Assembly: GCF_000516985.1 (NCBI RefSeq)
Contig: NW_006917097.1
Location: 744,001 to 808,000 of the forward strand
From: Pestalotiopsis fici W106-1
Lineage: Eukaryota > Ascomycota > Sordariomycetes > Amphisphaeriales > Sporocadaceae
DNA: 64,000 bases
Reading direction: 5' to 3'
The position numbers and the translations under genes were made by a program. The notes under the pieces were generated by a model, which saw only the letters and a program-made list of their open reading frames with translations, did no database searches and was not told the origin of the DNA. Below are positions 47,621 to 58,138 of the stretch, one piece after another. How positions within the stretch are numbered: the stretch's first letter is position 1; every line of letters begins with the position of its first letter.

Positions 47621-47820
47621 CTGTAATTATATATAAGCTTCTTTTGTTCCTATTTGTTTCTTTCCCTTCCTATATGTTTCTTTCCCCTTTTCCTGTTTTC
47701 GTTTTTTTTATTCCAGAGCCTTTGTTTAGCCCGGTGCCGTCGACGGATAAAAGAAGCTTCTCCGGCATTTTTTTTTTTCCTCTTTTTTTTTTTACCTCCC
47801 AATTTCACCCGTAAAGTGCT

Positions 47821-47883
47821 GGCTGTACTGGCTGGCTGTACTGGCTGGCTGTATTGGCTGTTGTACTGGCTGTTGTACTGGCC
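47821..47883. repeat. 12-13-bp tandem repeat (GGCTGTACTGGCT)
   Basis: Five units: two or three of 13 bases (GGCTGTACTGGCT with one T variant) followed by two of 12 bases (GTTGTACTGGCT/C). Directly visible. Confidence 0.9.
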
Positions 47884-50144
47884 ATAATTTCTTTTTCTTT
47901 GGTATAATAGATGGTAATCTTCAGGGTTGATCAGGCCCGTGAAGTAAGTGTATGGATAGAATAAAAAGAAATGCCGTAGTCGGCGATATATCTGGCGATA
48001 TATACGGTACGATAGTTTCGTTACCTGGAGCCTATAGAAAATAAAAGAATTTAAGGGATTTATGCAACGTCGATATAGAAATACGTAGAAATTGCTATAG
48101 TATCGATACGAAAGTATTATATCCGACGGGATTCTGCATATTTCTTCGTATAAGACAGTGTTTTGGGGGCCATTTCTTGCCATTTACAGCTGTCTTAACC
48201 CGCTATTCGTTGAACTGCAGCCTCAACATCGGTGAGGATCAAGGAACGCTGTATACCAAATGCTTTGTGTTACCAGAGTTGCAACCATAAGCTGACGATT
48301 GCTTTGACGGCCGTTTTTGGACACCAAGACATTCGGTCCCGCGCAACCGCAAACTGACAAGGATGGGAATTACTCATTAGTGACACAAACTGACATGTTC
48401 TTCTTCTACCTAGTAGATATGCATGGCTCTTTGTGCGAGTTTGACAGACGCTTTTGGTGATTCCGCAAGACTATATCTTATGGAATATGTTGGTAACATT
48501 GCGTCCGTACTAGACGCGTCAACCTGAGGGACTTTGGGGCCATCTGTGAAATCTGACATGCAGCCGAGGATTGTCAATATAGTCGCGCTGCTTGGTTGGT
48601 AACGGGCTGCATCAATTCTGAGCACCCAAACGGCCGTACCTTTCATACATGTTTTTCAACAGCTCTGTGGCGTGCACTGTTACCGGATTCGGCTTTTTAT
48701 GCACAACTGGGCGCTCTGGATCAAAGCCACGCAAGCCGGAACTGGTAAATGATGAACATAAATACGAGTCGGGCGTAGGGGCCTATCCATGAATATATGC
48801 CAAACCCACCCCCCACATGTGCTGATCGGTAAGCGAACCGACCTGGGAGGAACAGATTGCACGTGTTGATTGGCAAACAGCATGAGACCATCTCTGGGGT
48901 AGCTGAAATTGATAAGCTCAAATGATATATCTGGTCGTATAATACCAAATCATCTGAGGGCCTCCGGTTTCGCATCCTGTCGTGCACTTTATGAAGGAAA
49001 GGCTGCCATGGGCGCAACCTGGTTTTGTTTGTTGGATGAAATATAGGGACTGCGTCGGGGCAGCTGTAGATCGATCGCTTGGTGGCACAGCATCATGCAG
49101 AAGCTCAGGGCAAAGTCCCGCCAGTGCGCACACCTTTTTTCTTTTTCTTTCATTCTTTGCAATGAACTGGAGTCTGGGCGCTCGGCTAATATTGGAAACG
49201 TTCAGCTGGGCCGGTGATTGATTGAAAGTCCTGGAAGCTACTATATCCTGGATGACTATAAGGTATCCATTGTCAGGTGCCTCCATTTTAAAAGCCGCTT
49301 AATACTCACCAATCAATTTATAGTCCGCCTGCCTTTCAATCCAGGCTGCACGTACCGGACTAGGGAAATCTTTGCAGAATTGCCAAAGAACTTCATATGC
49401 ATGGGGCCTTTTTTGGGGGGAACCCACATGGTAGGCGGCAGGCCACCACGGTGAGCTATGTTTCTTCTCACCGACTCAGTCCCTGCCCATTTGCCGTGGC
49501 CGAGCATTGCAATTAATGCGGCAGGATCTTGACCAGCTCAGACCGGTCAGACACCAGAGCTGACGCACAACAGCACTCGTAAGATCTTGTCTAGAGAAAA
49601 TCCTTGATGCTGAGCTGTCATTTCTGACCAATACCATGGGCGTCAATGAGCTACCGGAGAACCAAGTCCCATGAATCAGCCAACCACCCTTGCAAATTGC
49701 ATTGGAGAAAGCGCAGCGATTGGTTGCGAGAGCCATCGTTGGTTCACGGTATCTGGCCGGCCGGCAATGTACGGATAACCTCAATTGGCTGCTCATGTTG
49801 CACTGTACTGCAGCGCTCATATTCATTAGATGTCTAGGTCAGCGTTTAGCCAAGACTCACCATTGAGAGAATCCGTCATCATGCGCACATGGCAGAACCG
49901 AGCAGTTTTGGTTGCCCCAAATATTGCGTGGCGCAATATAGTGCTCTTCAGCCTTGATGAACTTGTCTTGCTTGACTCGCGTTGCGTATAAATACGGGGG
50001 CCTGGAGCTTGAACCAGGGATGGGGATTTGTCCGTCCACAATTAAAATTCTTCTTGTTTCGTACTCCATCTCGGACATCCGCACCAGCTTAAACAAAATC
50101 TGAAAAATAAGATTTGTTGTTCGGGTTCAGCTTTGAAGGCAGCC

Positions 50145-51114
50145 ATGGTGGTCGAGTCAGTTATTGGCGAATATGCAAGTGCTATAAACAAGAGCTGGTC
50201 GCTAAAGGTGAATGTATCGTCCATCGAAAGCGATTTCAGCAGAAACTCACGAGCGACTCCAGCAATGGCGGCTTCTCTGCTAGAACAGGCCAAAGACAAA
50301 GCCATAAGGCTCCTGAATAGGCCGTGGCATAAACGTCAAGTGATCTGGAACGATCATGAATGGGATAACCTCGAACACCACTCAGAAGCTTACGATACAC
50401 AAGCGCTGATGATTAGTTGTGGAACCGTCACGATTGATGGGCCTGAATCGTCTGAGCGACAGGTACTGCTCATATGGAACAAGAATACCAGCGCTGTGAG
50501 TTAAACTCCCTTCTGTCGCGCCAGGAACATGGGCCGGCGACACTTTTCTTTGTCAAGTCTAAGCTCTGGTATTCTGTAGACTGAATCAGGACAAGGAAGT
50601 AGCTGACCCAGACTGTATTTAGTGGCAATTGCCCAAGGGCAGAAAGAATGTCCACGAAGACTTTTCCGAGGCGGCGCTGCGGGAGACTACAGAGGAGACC
50701 GGTGTAGCGGTTCAGCCTCTGTATATGAGATTTTGCACGCGGCTGACTCTGCCAGAAAGGACAGAAGACGAGACAGCAGTGCAACTGAGACGACATAGAA
50801 GCGGTAGCCGGACGGATAATGGCACCATCAACCTACTGAACAGGGACATATTCTGCATCAGTCAATATCCTGATCCTGCCACGGGTGCAATGAGACACAT
50901 ATACTGGTATGCCGCCAGACCGCTGAGGACGGCAACGCCAAACCCAAACCTGCTGGGCCGCGACGACAGTGCTAATATAACGGCTCAATGGTTTCCTGCG
51001 GCCGAGGCCGTGAGTCGCCTTAAAATGTCGGTGGAGCGCAGGGCAGTGGCTCTGGCAGTGCATTATGCAGAGCAAATGACAGAAGAGGAGTGGAAGTATT
51101 CGCTCGAGTTGTGA
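50145..51114 (+). CDS. Nudix hydrolase
   Basis: Two exons, 50145-50495 and 50623-51114, give 280 residues. The second exon opens with WQLPKGRKN and carries a complete Nudix box from Gly123 to Val145: G-x5-E-x7-R-E-T-x-E-E-x-G-V, all consensus residues in place. Nudix enzymes cleave nucleoside diphosphates linked to other groups, with the box holding Mg ions. The N-terminal part (HKRQVIWNDHEWDNLEHHSE, then ALMISCGTVTID) forms the first strands of the fold. The ATG at 50145 gives MVVESVIGEYASAINKSW; a later ATG at 50265 (MAASLLEQAKDKA) is an alternative start and would remove 40 residues. The specific substrate cannot be read from the sequence. The 127-base intron (GTGAGT..TTTAG) lies right before the box. 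Confidence 0.88.
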
Positions 51115-52139
51115 TGGGCTACACAAGATTGCTTGCAGTGATGCCAGGTTGAATTTGCATTCTTTTTTTTCTTTCTTCTTTTTTGGGAAGCACGGCGTCG
51201 AGGGATACGGAAAACGAATATTCAAAGGAGACGCCGAAAGGAAGTGCTGTAAGATTGCGACAGATGGTTTCTAGTAATATAATGGATGTATGTATCTAGG
51301 TAGTAGAAGAAGCCCTGGCGGTTTTCTGTAGTTGAGATATGCAAGGCACCAGACACACAAGAAAGAAGAAAGAACATGGGACGCTAGTCAAACTACACGA
51401 GGTTCCACGTTCGTGCCTTCCTGCTAACACTGCACCCATCTTTTCTTTATCAGAGATATACATGAAATCCAATATTCGACGAGAATCGTAGTCCTGAATA
51501 TCTAGTGGATTCATGATGAAAGCTTTGAGAGTGAAGATATTCTGCAGCTCGTTACAATGACGACCCAACCAAGGCCTCTCTTCTGCCCTACTAATGCCGG
51601 TAGTATAAGATTTTATAGTTGGTCCATCTTTACTTGGCGATCTTAGCGAATATTCTTGTTTACCAATCTCGATCTTGATTATCTATTTGAATTATCCCCA
51701 CAAAGATTTCATTTCATCACCTGTTCCCCATGATGCCGACTAGGTATGCAATATTGGAAAGCAACTCATTTGAAAAGGACCAGCGACGCACCTACAGCAG
51801 GCATGCACGTATCAAACGATCTAGTTTACGTGACATCATCACCTGCCCCACCATCGGCAGCGATGCCGCATTCTTGACGTGAACCTACCTAAATGTCCAT
51901 CTACCCCTCACCCCATACCGGATAGCGAGGACAAACAAAGTTAGCGAGGTTAGCAGATATGAGCATCTTTGAGTGCTGATTTGAAAAGAAGAAGGGAAAA
52001 CCTTTGCTGTATTTACATGAATTTGCCTGAAAAGGGATCTTGATCTAAATTAGTTCCCGGCTGTACCGAGTTCCGATTATAGTGTAGTAGTTCGTACTGT
52101 ACCATCCAGTAGGTCTGGTCTGGCAGCAAGTAGTAGATC
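51115..52139. other. intergenic region, 1 kb
   Basis: Upstream region of the dienelactone hydrolase gene. T-rich patch near 51163-51185. No gene is visible. Confidence 0.55.
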
Positions 52140-53283
52140 ATGGCCTTCTCGAAGCACCTGCAGGCTCCCAGCAGAGCGGTTGCGTCAGGTCGTCGCCAGG
52201 TCTTAAGTCCGGCGGCCCTCCTGCAGAGTTACCCCAATTCAACTTCACAACAACCACCAGCTTCACACTCCATCTCTTCTTCAACCACGAGTAGCACAAT
52301 TCACACGAGAAACTGTTGCAGCCAACGTCCACTTTCAAGCTCTACCCAAAACTTGCTCAAAAGCAACCTATCACAACCATTTGCCGCCATGTCTACCATG
52401 CCAGCATCTCATGGCCACTCCGAGGCCTGCTGTAACATCCCACCCGTCCAGTCCAAGGGATACAGCGCAAAGGGCAGCTACGAGGAATTTGGTGGATACA
52501 AGACCTGTGAGTTCATGCACGACTTACATTCATGTCCAAATCTTTTAATGCTCATCTATAATCCATAGACGTTACTGGACCCAAGGATGCCGCCAAGGGC
52601 GTCTTGATCATCTTTGATATCTTTGGTTACTTCCCTCAGACGTTGCAAGGAGCCGATATCCTCAGCAGCTCTGACTCGAAGCAGAAGTACCAAGTCTTCA
52701 TGCCCGACTGGTTCAAGGGCCAACCTTGCCCGATTGAGATGTGTGTTGCTTCTAGGATGCTGCTGAAAAGATTTGATAGTTCCATACTGACAAGAGACAC
52801 TATAGCTTCCCTCCGGACACTGACGACAAGAAGAAGCAGTTGGGAGCTTTCTTTGAAAAGTTCCCACCACCATCAGTTGCTAAGCAGGTTCCCGAGTACA
52901 TCAAGGCCGTCCAGTCCAAGCACCCAGAAATCAAGGATTGGGCCATTATGGGCTTCTGCTGGGGCGGCAAGGTTGTTTCCCTCACAGTCTCATCGCCTGA
53001 CAACATCTTCAAGGCTGGAGTCGAGTGCCACCCCGCCATGGTGGAGCCCGAGGACGCCAAGAAGATCAAGATCCCTCTCTGCATGCTTGCCTCCAAGGAC
53101 GAACCCGTCGAGGATGTGAAGAAGTTTGAGCAGAACTTGTCGGGGCCCAAGCATGTTGAAAGTTTCAGCGACCAGATTCACGGCTGGATGGCTGCGCGCT
53201 CCGACTTGGAGGATTCGCGCGTCAAGGAAGAGTATACCCGAGGCTACAAAACTGTTGTTGAATTCTTGGGCAAGCACTTGTAA
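52140..53283 (+). CDS. dienelactone hydrolase family protein
   Basis: Three exons, 52140-52506, 52569-52740 and 52806-53283, give 338 residues. The alpha/beta-hydrolase part holds the family triad: Cys in WAIMGFCWGGKVV, Asp in LASKDEPVED and His in QIHGWMAAR. SEACCNIPPVQSKGYSAKGSY is the usual start of fungal members. Upstream lies an 85-residue Ser/Arg/Gln-rich head (MAFSKHLQAPSRAVASGRRQ) with basic residues and no acids, typical of a mitochondrial presequence. A second in-frame ATG (MSTMPASHGH) at about 52389 would give the plain cytosolic enzyme. Members hydrolyse cyclic enol lactones or related esters; the substrate here is unknown. Introns keep frame with weak but acceptable donors (GTGAGT, GTGTGT). 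Confidence 0.9.
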
Positions 53284-53845
53284 ATCGAAATTGAGACGAA
53301 ATTGAGACGAAATTGTAAGAGGGCTTCAGCCGGGAAGACCTTTCAACCGAGATTGAGTGTCGAGAAAATACGACAAGAGTAATTGATAATTAGTTCTACG
53401 ATATCATATAACGTGTGCTGGAGCTGAAAATCATGTGTACAAATGATTCTCATCGGCAAATGACTCTTGATCCTTTTGCATGTGTTTATACTGGTCTTTG
53501 AACCGATTTATTATAATACCGTACACAAGGCCGAATCACTGCTCATTCGTTTATTTCATTTATCGACTGTTCATTCGTAATCGTACATTACAATTCCACA
53601 AAATGTTGCACACTTGAGCCAAAACTGGCTGACCTGACCTCTTGAAATTCTCGACATGATGGCCCTTCAGAGCATATTTCCATCCCTGCCTCTATTTCCA
53701 TTTTCGAGACAAGCCCACTTCATGCAGAACCCATTCAGACATGACAGCGAGGTCTAAGACGCTCCGGAAGAAGAAGAAAAACAATCCTGCGTGACACACA
53801 CTGACAAAACTCTCGGCTCTAGTGTATGATAGAAAGATAGCATGC
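53284..53845. other. convergent intergenic region, 0.56 kb
   Basis: 3' flanks of two convergent genes. Just after the stop at 53283 a 14-base unit (AATTGAGACGAAATTGAGACGA) is duplicated in part. No gene is visible. Confidence 0.55.
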
Positions 53846-55012
53846 TCAAACCTCGATCAGGCCATGCTTAGAATCATCATGCTCAGAAAGGACATGTTCG
53901 ACAGGGGAATCCTTCATCCTCATCTCCTGCAGCATTTCCGTGACACTCTTCTCGGGGACACTGCTGCTGGCCGGCTCCTTGCGCTTTTCGATACTCGGGG
54001 GCGGCGGAGCCACTTCAGGCCCCAGTTTCTCAAACTTGATGACAGCCCACTGGTGGCGCAGCGACGACTTCCACGCCGACGTCTCCCGGGTCTTGGTCAT
54101 GGGCTTGAGGTTGCCGAAGCGGTCTCGGCGCTCCCACTTTTGCGATTGCAGGCGCACGAGCTCGGCGGACCGCGGGGCGATGATGTTGACGCGGCTGATG
54201 TTGTACCAGCCGTCGAAAACAAATTTGGCACTTCCCCGGACGTCTTGGAATACCGCAATTGGTTCGTGGGGACGTGGATTGTAGTCGATGGGAGGGATAC
54301 TCGGCAATTCCGGGGGCCTATCGGAGTAGATTGTCGAAGCTGCTACTATGGATGGACTGTTGGGTGCAGGCGGTTGACTGGAGTTTTTGTTTGTGCCCTC
54401 TAGTGGTCCGCTGAACTGCTTACTTGCCGGAGCGTCATCTGTGTTGGCCATGTACTGCTGTTCTGTCGCATCATCAGAATCCGAATCTTCTGGCAATGCC
54501 TCCTCTTCAGATCTAGACTTTCTGTATTCTGCAGAAACGTCCCAAGGACCATGCTTAACAACGTGTTCTGTTACTTCGGGAAGAAGGCCTAGATTGCTCT
54601 TGGCAAAGATGATCTTGTCGCCATCCCATCGCGGGTTGGCACCATCGAACAAGAAGACATAGACCAGTTCATTCGGGCGCGATTTGGAGGCGTGCAAGGT
54701 TGTACCCCCCGTAGCTCCACGTCTATCGTCCTGGAAGTGATGAAAAATATCGCTAGCAGTGATAACATCGGCATGGTCGAACCACTGCGGCTCTGGCCTA
54801 GTCCCATGTCCAGACCTTCCTCCGCGACCACGGCCTTGAGGTGTTCCAAAATGACTGCCAGTCGAACCACGGGCTCCTTTTCCAAAGTCTCCAAAGTTCC
54901 TGGGGCTTGATTCGGGACGGTTCGAGGGACTCAATGGACTCGAGGCGGCATCAGGTTCACTGCCCTTTGAGCCCTGCTGGGAGCGGCGATGTGGTGGGAT
55001 ATAAGATGGCAT
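53846..55012 (-). CDS. uncharacterised protein with RGG-like head
   Basis: A single exon gives 388 residues from MPSYIPPHRRSQ. I do not recognise the family. The head (1-75) is disordered, with Gly/Arg-rich GRGRGGRSGHGTRPEP similar to RNA-binding RGG tracts. A more structured block follows: FDHADVITASDIFHHFQDD, RPNELVYVFLFDGANPRWDGDKIIFAKSNLGLLPEVTEHV. An acidic disordered linker (ALPEDSDSDDATEQ) separates it from a second block, AVFQDVRGSAKFVFDGWYNISRVNIIAPRSAELVRLQSQKW and LRHQWAVIKFEKL. The tail is charged. Base and codon use match neighbouring genes, and the absence of stops over 1.1 kb with coherent secondary-structure patterns supports a real gene. A nucleic-acid role is a guess from the RGG tract only. 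Confidence 0.8.
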   Translation of the reverse strand: MPSYIPPHRRSQQGSKGSEPDAASSPLSPSNRPESSPRNFGDFGKGARGSTGSHFGTPQGRGRGGRSGHGTRPEPQWFDHADVITASDIFHHFQDDRRGATGGTTLHASKSRPNELVYVFLFDGANPRWDGDKIIFAKSNLGLLPEVTEHVVKHGPWDVSAEYRKSRSEEEALPEDSDSDDATEQQYMANTDDAPASKQFSGPLEGTNKNSSQPPAPNSPSIVAASTIYSDRPPELPSIPPIDYNPRPHEPIAVFQDVRGSAKFVFDGWYNISRVNIIAPRSAELVRLQSQKWERRDRFGNLKPMTKTRETSAWKSSLRHQWAVIKFEKLGPEVAPPPPSIEKRKEPASSSVPEKSVTEMLQEMRMKDSPVEHVLSEHDDSKHGLIEV

Positions 55013-56200
55013 CTTGACCTGGATGATCCACCAAGTTCTTGCATGAGCCAGGGTTACCTCTTTTGCTCGAACCCCGATTACAGGAAATTAGAAAATTTGC
55101 GAGACGACATGCATCAAAAGAGAGTGTAGGTATTTGCTGGTGTGGGCAGTTGGTTGTGTTGGTGAAAAGTCATGCCCCCACAATTGCCTGTTTGCTTGTG
55201 ATGGCGGGGCTCTGGAAGAATAAGAAGAAGAAAGGAAGAAAATGAGGAAAAGGCAAAAGTAAATGCAAACCATCTTGAGAAAAGATATGCCACCCAACTT
55301 GACGAGTCATTTTCCTCCTTCCCTGGAGCTCCAGCTTGAGAAGAAATTCTTGAATATTTTCTGCAGTCGAGGGTCAAGAAGGGCAAGCTACGAGGGGCAA
55401 TTGCATGAATCCCCTGTCCCCGAGATGCAATGCAGTCTGCATGTTGGTGCTTTTTGAAACACCCTGTCGATGCTGCAATGATTCAATACGCAACACATGT
55501 GCAAATGAAGTTTATCTATTCATTGCATACTTGCCATGCATATGCTCATATATGTTGTATTCATTCTCGATTCTGGACATTTCGTTTTCAATCCGATTAC
55601 ATCAAAAGCCATTGAGAACGAGATGTCGACTCTTCCGTTGGCCCAGACTGATACTCACTCAACAATGCTGAGGAATCGCCATGGATTCCCGGAACTGAGC
55701 CAATTCTCCAGAAGGCCCGCCAAGTCGACCCCAAAGATGAGTGACATGTCTGCATGTGACAAAGGATTATAGATGTGGCGTCGTTTCTTTTGTCTTTGTC
55801 AACTCGTTGAGATTCTTTGTTTGTTCCCATGATGTGACTGATTACTATAATCATTCTTACATGCCATATTTACACATAAAGACAACATCTATATATGTAA
55901 GTGTGTATAATTCTACCCTAGCTACACCCTTTGGTGTTCTTTGTGATATAATGGAAACCAAGACACTCCCATTTCTGGGCTGCATTTTTGACACAATGAA
56001 TTGTTCTGACATGGATACCCGTTCTGTTGGTTGACAATATGACCGCAAAACGACTATAAAGTATGCAGAATGCGCAATATGGTTTGGTAGTATCTCTACA
56101 AGCAAACATTACAACGCATTGGAATCATATAAACAGCTCGGAGTAGTAAGTAAAGACCACGTCCTTTGAAGAGAACTATAATCAACAATTTCATGGAAAC
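55013..56200. other. divergent intergenic region, 1.2 kb
   Basis: Contains promoters for the two flanking genes, which are divergent. It is AT-rich on the right (55780-56190). No gene is visible. Confidence 0.55.
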
Positions 56201-57715
56201 ATGGCACCACTGATTCACATCATCTGGCCGGCCCAGTCGGCCAATTTCATCTCTGACGAGTTGGGCTACGACGGAAATTGGATGGATCCAATGCTCAGCG
56301 ATGTTGGCGTCCAAGAGGCGCAGTGGCTAAGGGAGAGAACAGCATCCATGGGGCCGCGGCTGCAAGGCATCTTCTCTTCACCGTGTTACCGGTCTATAGC
56401 GACTGCGCAGATTGCCTTCCATGGCCGAGGAAAGCACGTCCTTCCGGGAGGAGCGTCAAGAGACCTCAAGATAAGTCTTGATGGGGCACTGATTGAGACT
56501 TTGGAATATCCCCCCAACCGTCCAGCACACCCACAGGCCATTATAAACCACTTTGGTGAAGATCTTCTTCACACTAGGCTGATCCAGGACAATAGATATC
56601 AGAACGAAAGATTTTTTCGCGAATACTGTAGCCACCCCGCGGCTTGTGCCGCCCGTGCTGCCGCTTGCCGGCGACACATACGCGACTGGGTTCAATCACG
56701 ATACCGGTTAACCGGAGACGAGAATGGCGAGATCGTGGTTGTCGGTCACCCAGTAACGAACGCGTTCCTGGCAATGCCGACGGCGGGTGTGGTTAATTGG
56801 ACACTCCCACCAAACTTTCGTCCCCCGCCGACGGCCTCGATCCAGACGTATCGCTTTATTCGGTGGCAGTCCTGGACAGGCACAGACACTGCCGCCCCGC
56901 TGGTCAAGGTGCCCCACGAGGAGCTGATTGCTCACGACCCATCCTATACTTGGAATGAGGACAACGGCTCAGGTCCGCGTGGTCCACAGCCGGTACCGGC
57001 TCAGACAGGCATTGGTGCGATCTCGTCCAACCCTGAAGACTACATGGACGTGGACAGCCCTCCGAATAATTCACCCGGTGCTATAGCTGCCCCTCCGACC
57101 ACACCTACCGATCCAGACGCTCAATTGTCAAGACCGTCCTTTAGAAAACCTATCAAGGACCCCAAATACACCATGCCGCCGAGTGTCGTTGCCGAGATCA
57201 AAGCAAGTCTGCCTCAATGGCCGGCAAAGTTCATAAGAACAAGACCCAAGTTCGAACCCAAGGCGTGGCCCGATCCGGAAAAGATTGTAGTGGTCCGCAA
57301 CCGTTTCCGTGGCAGTCCTGGCAAGAAGGCAGTCTGGGAGGCGGAGACGGATATCGAGAAGCGTAGAGACCGAGGACTCGGCGACATGGAGCGACGCGCG
57401 CGGGATATCCAACGGTACTTTCACAAGTACGGATACACTGACCAGTTCACACCCATAGTTGTTGCTCAGGCCCAGGCCCTGTGCCCCCCGAAGCCGGTAC
57501 CTCCCCTGTCCGAGGAACCCGACATCTTTGAGCCAATCTTCACTCCCGCTCCGACCTGGGATGTCATTGATTTTGAGATCTACCCTTCATGGTTCACCGA
57601 TCCTAAGAGAGTGCAGGCGTGGCTAAATTTGCAGTGGAACGCCAGAGGTAGGTGGGACGGCTGGGATGCCAACGTGGGCCCAAAACCCGATGACAGTCCC
57701 AAGAAAGCCACGTGA
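56201..57715 (+). CDS. histidine-phosphatase-fold protein lacking the RHG motif
   Basis: A single exon gives 504 residues. Residues 5-190 follow the phosphoglycerate-mutase-like plan: IHIIWPAQSANF, LSDVGVQEAQWL, IFSSPCYRSIATAQIAF and IVVVGHPVTNAFL. In active members the first strand ends in R-H-G or R-H-A; here the two positions are Trp9 and Pro10, so the phospho-accepting His and its Arg are missing. The later Arg64 and His183 are kept. This suggests a binding or regulatory pseudo-enzyme rather than a phosphatase, though the fold call is by eye. Residues 230-504 form a Pro-rich extension with blocks RTRPKFEPKAWPDPEK and IDFEIYPSWFTDPKRVQAW that look conserved but are unknown to me. No signal peptide. 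Confidence 0.85.
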   Translation: MAPLIHIIWPAQSANFISDELGYDGNWMDPMLSDVGVQEAQWLRERTASMGPRLQGIFSSPCYRSIATAQIAFHGRGKHVLPGGASRDLKISLDGALIETLEYPPNRPAHPQAIINHFGEDLLHTRLIQDNRYQNERFFREYCSHPAACAARAAACRRHIRDWVQSRYRLTGDENGEIVVVGHPVTNAFLAMPTAGVVNWTLPPNFRPPPTASIQTYRFIRWQSWTGTDTAAPLVKVPHEELIAHDPSYTWNEDNGSGPRGPQPVPAQTGIGAISSNPEDYMDVDSPPNNSPGAIAAPPTTPTDPDAQLSRPSFRKPIKDPKYTMPPSVVAEIKASLPQWPAKFIRTRPKFEPKAWPDPEKIVVVRNRFRGSPGKKAVWEAETDIEKRRDRGLGDMERRARDIQRYFHKYGYTDQFTPIVVAQAQALCPPKPVPPLSEEPDIFEPIFTPAPTWDVIDFEIYPSWFTDPKRVQAWLNLQWNARGRWDGWDANVGPKPDDSPKKAT

Positions 57716-58138
57716 ATCAGGCTTGTCAGATATAGGTAATGTAGTGTTGCATAGGTGAGTATATATGAAAAGGTGTCCTCTGCCCTTTCCCATCCTACCA
57801 TCTTATCTTAAAGAACTAAAACACATGCTATTTTCTCGAACCCTGCTTGCTTTCATGAGGAATGTATAATTAGATGTCTCGGTTCCTCTGCTTGAATTGA
57901 CTTACTTGAGTTGTTTGCTCGAGTTGAATACGATGAAGAAAATATGGAGTGCGTGTTACTTATGTCTTGTGACATCAAGTTCTGAAATGACGTGCTATAA
58001 CATCTCTAGAATTCACGCCAATTCTCCTGACATGAACTTTATCATCGTGGATTGCCTTCTATAGCTGGGGCCCTGACCAAGTCCATCATTCAATATTCTT
58101 ACAATATTTATACACTCCTGTTTACAATGTTTCTCCAT
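57716..58138. other. convergent intergenic region, 0.4 kb
   Basis: 3' flanks of the phosphatase-like and ATP12 genes. No gene is visible. Confidence 0.6.

Larger units (their letters stand above)
47304..48163. mobile_element. AT-rich element relic bounded by 13-bp inverted repeats
   Basis: AAACACTGTCTTA at 47304-47316 is mirrored by its exact reverse complement at 48151-48163, about 860 bases apart. The interior is AT-rich, with no intact transposase or integrase, and includes a palindrome array, a TATA-like TATATATAAGC at about 47628-47638, a pyrimidine-rich tract and tandem repeats. No clear target-site duplication is visible. It could be a non-autonomous DNA element, or a solo LTR with flanking sequence. 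Which class it belongs to is not decided by the sequence alone. Confidence 0.45.
46463..50144. other. intergenic region with AT-rich mobile-element relic
   Basis: This 3.7-kb interval has no supportable gene. It holds a T-run at 46831-46850, A-rich stretches near 47110-47145, and an AT-rich island at about 47290-48180 containing palindromes, tandem repeats and inverted repeats (listed separately). From 48180 to 50144 base composition returns to average, and nothing is recognisable. Confidence 0.6.

Noticed and set aside
47650..48183. 177-codon open frame on the minus strand in the AT-rich island
   Set aside because: Sequence is low-complexity (Tyr/Arg/Lys/Asn), crosses the tandem repeats and right inverted repeat, and shows no transposase or polymerase motif.
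49857..50096. 79-codon minus-strand frame beside the Nudix gene
   Set aside because: Looks faintly protein-like but has no family match, and overlaps the presumed Nudix promoter.
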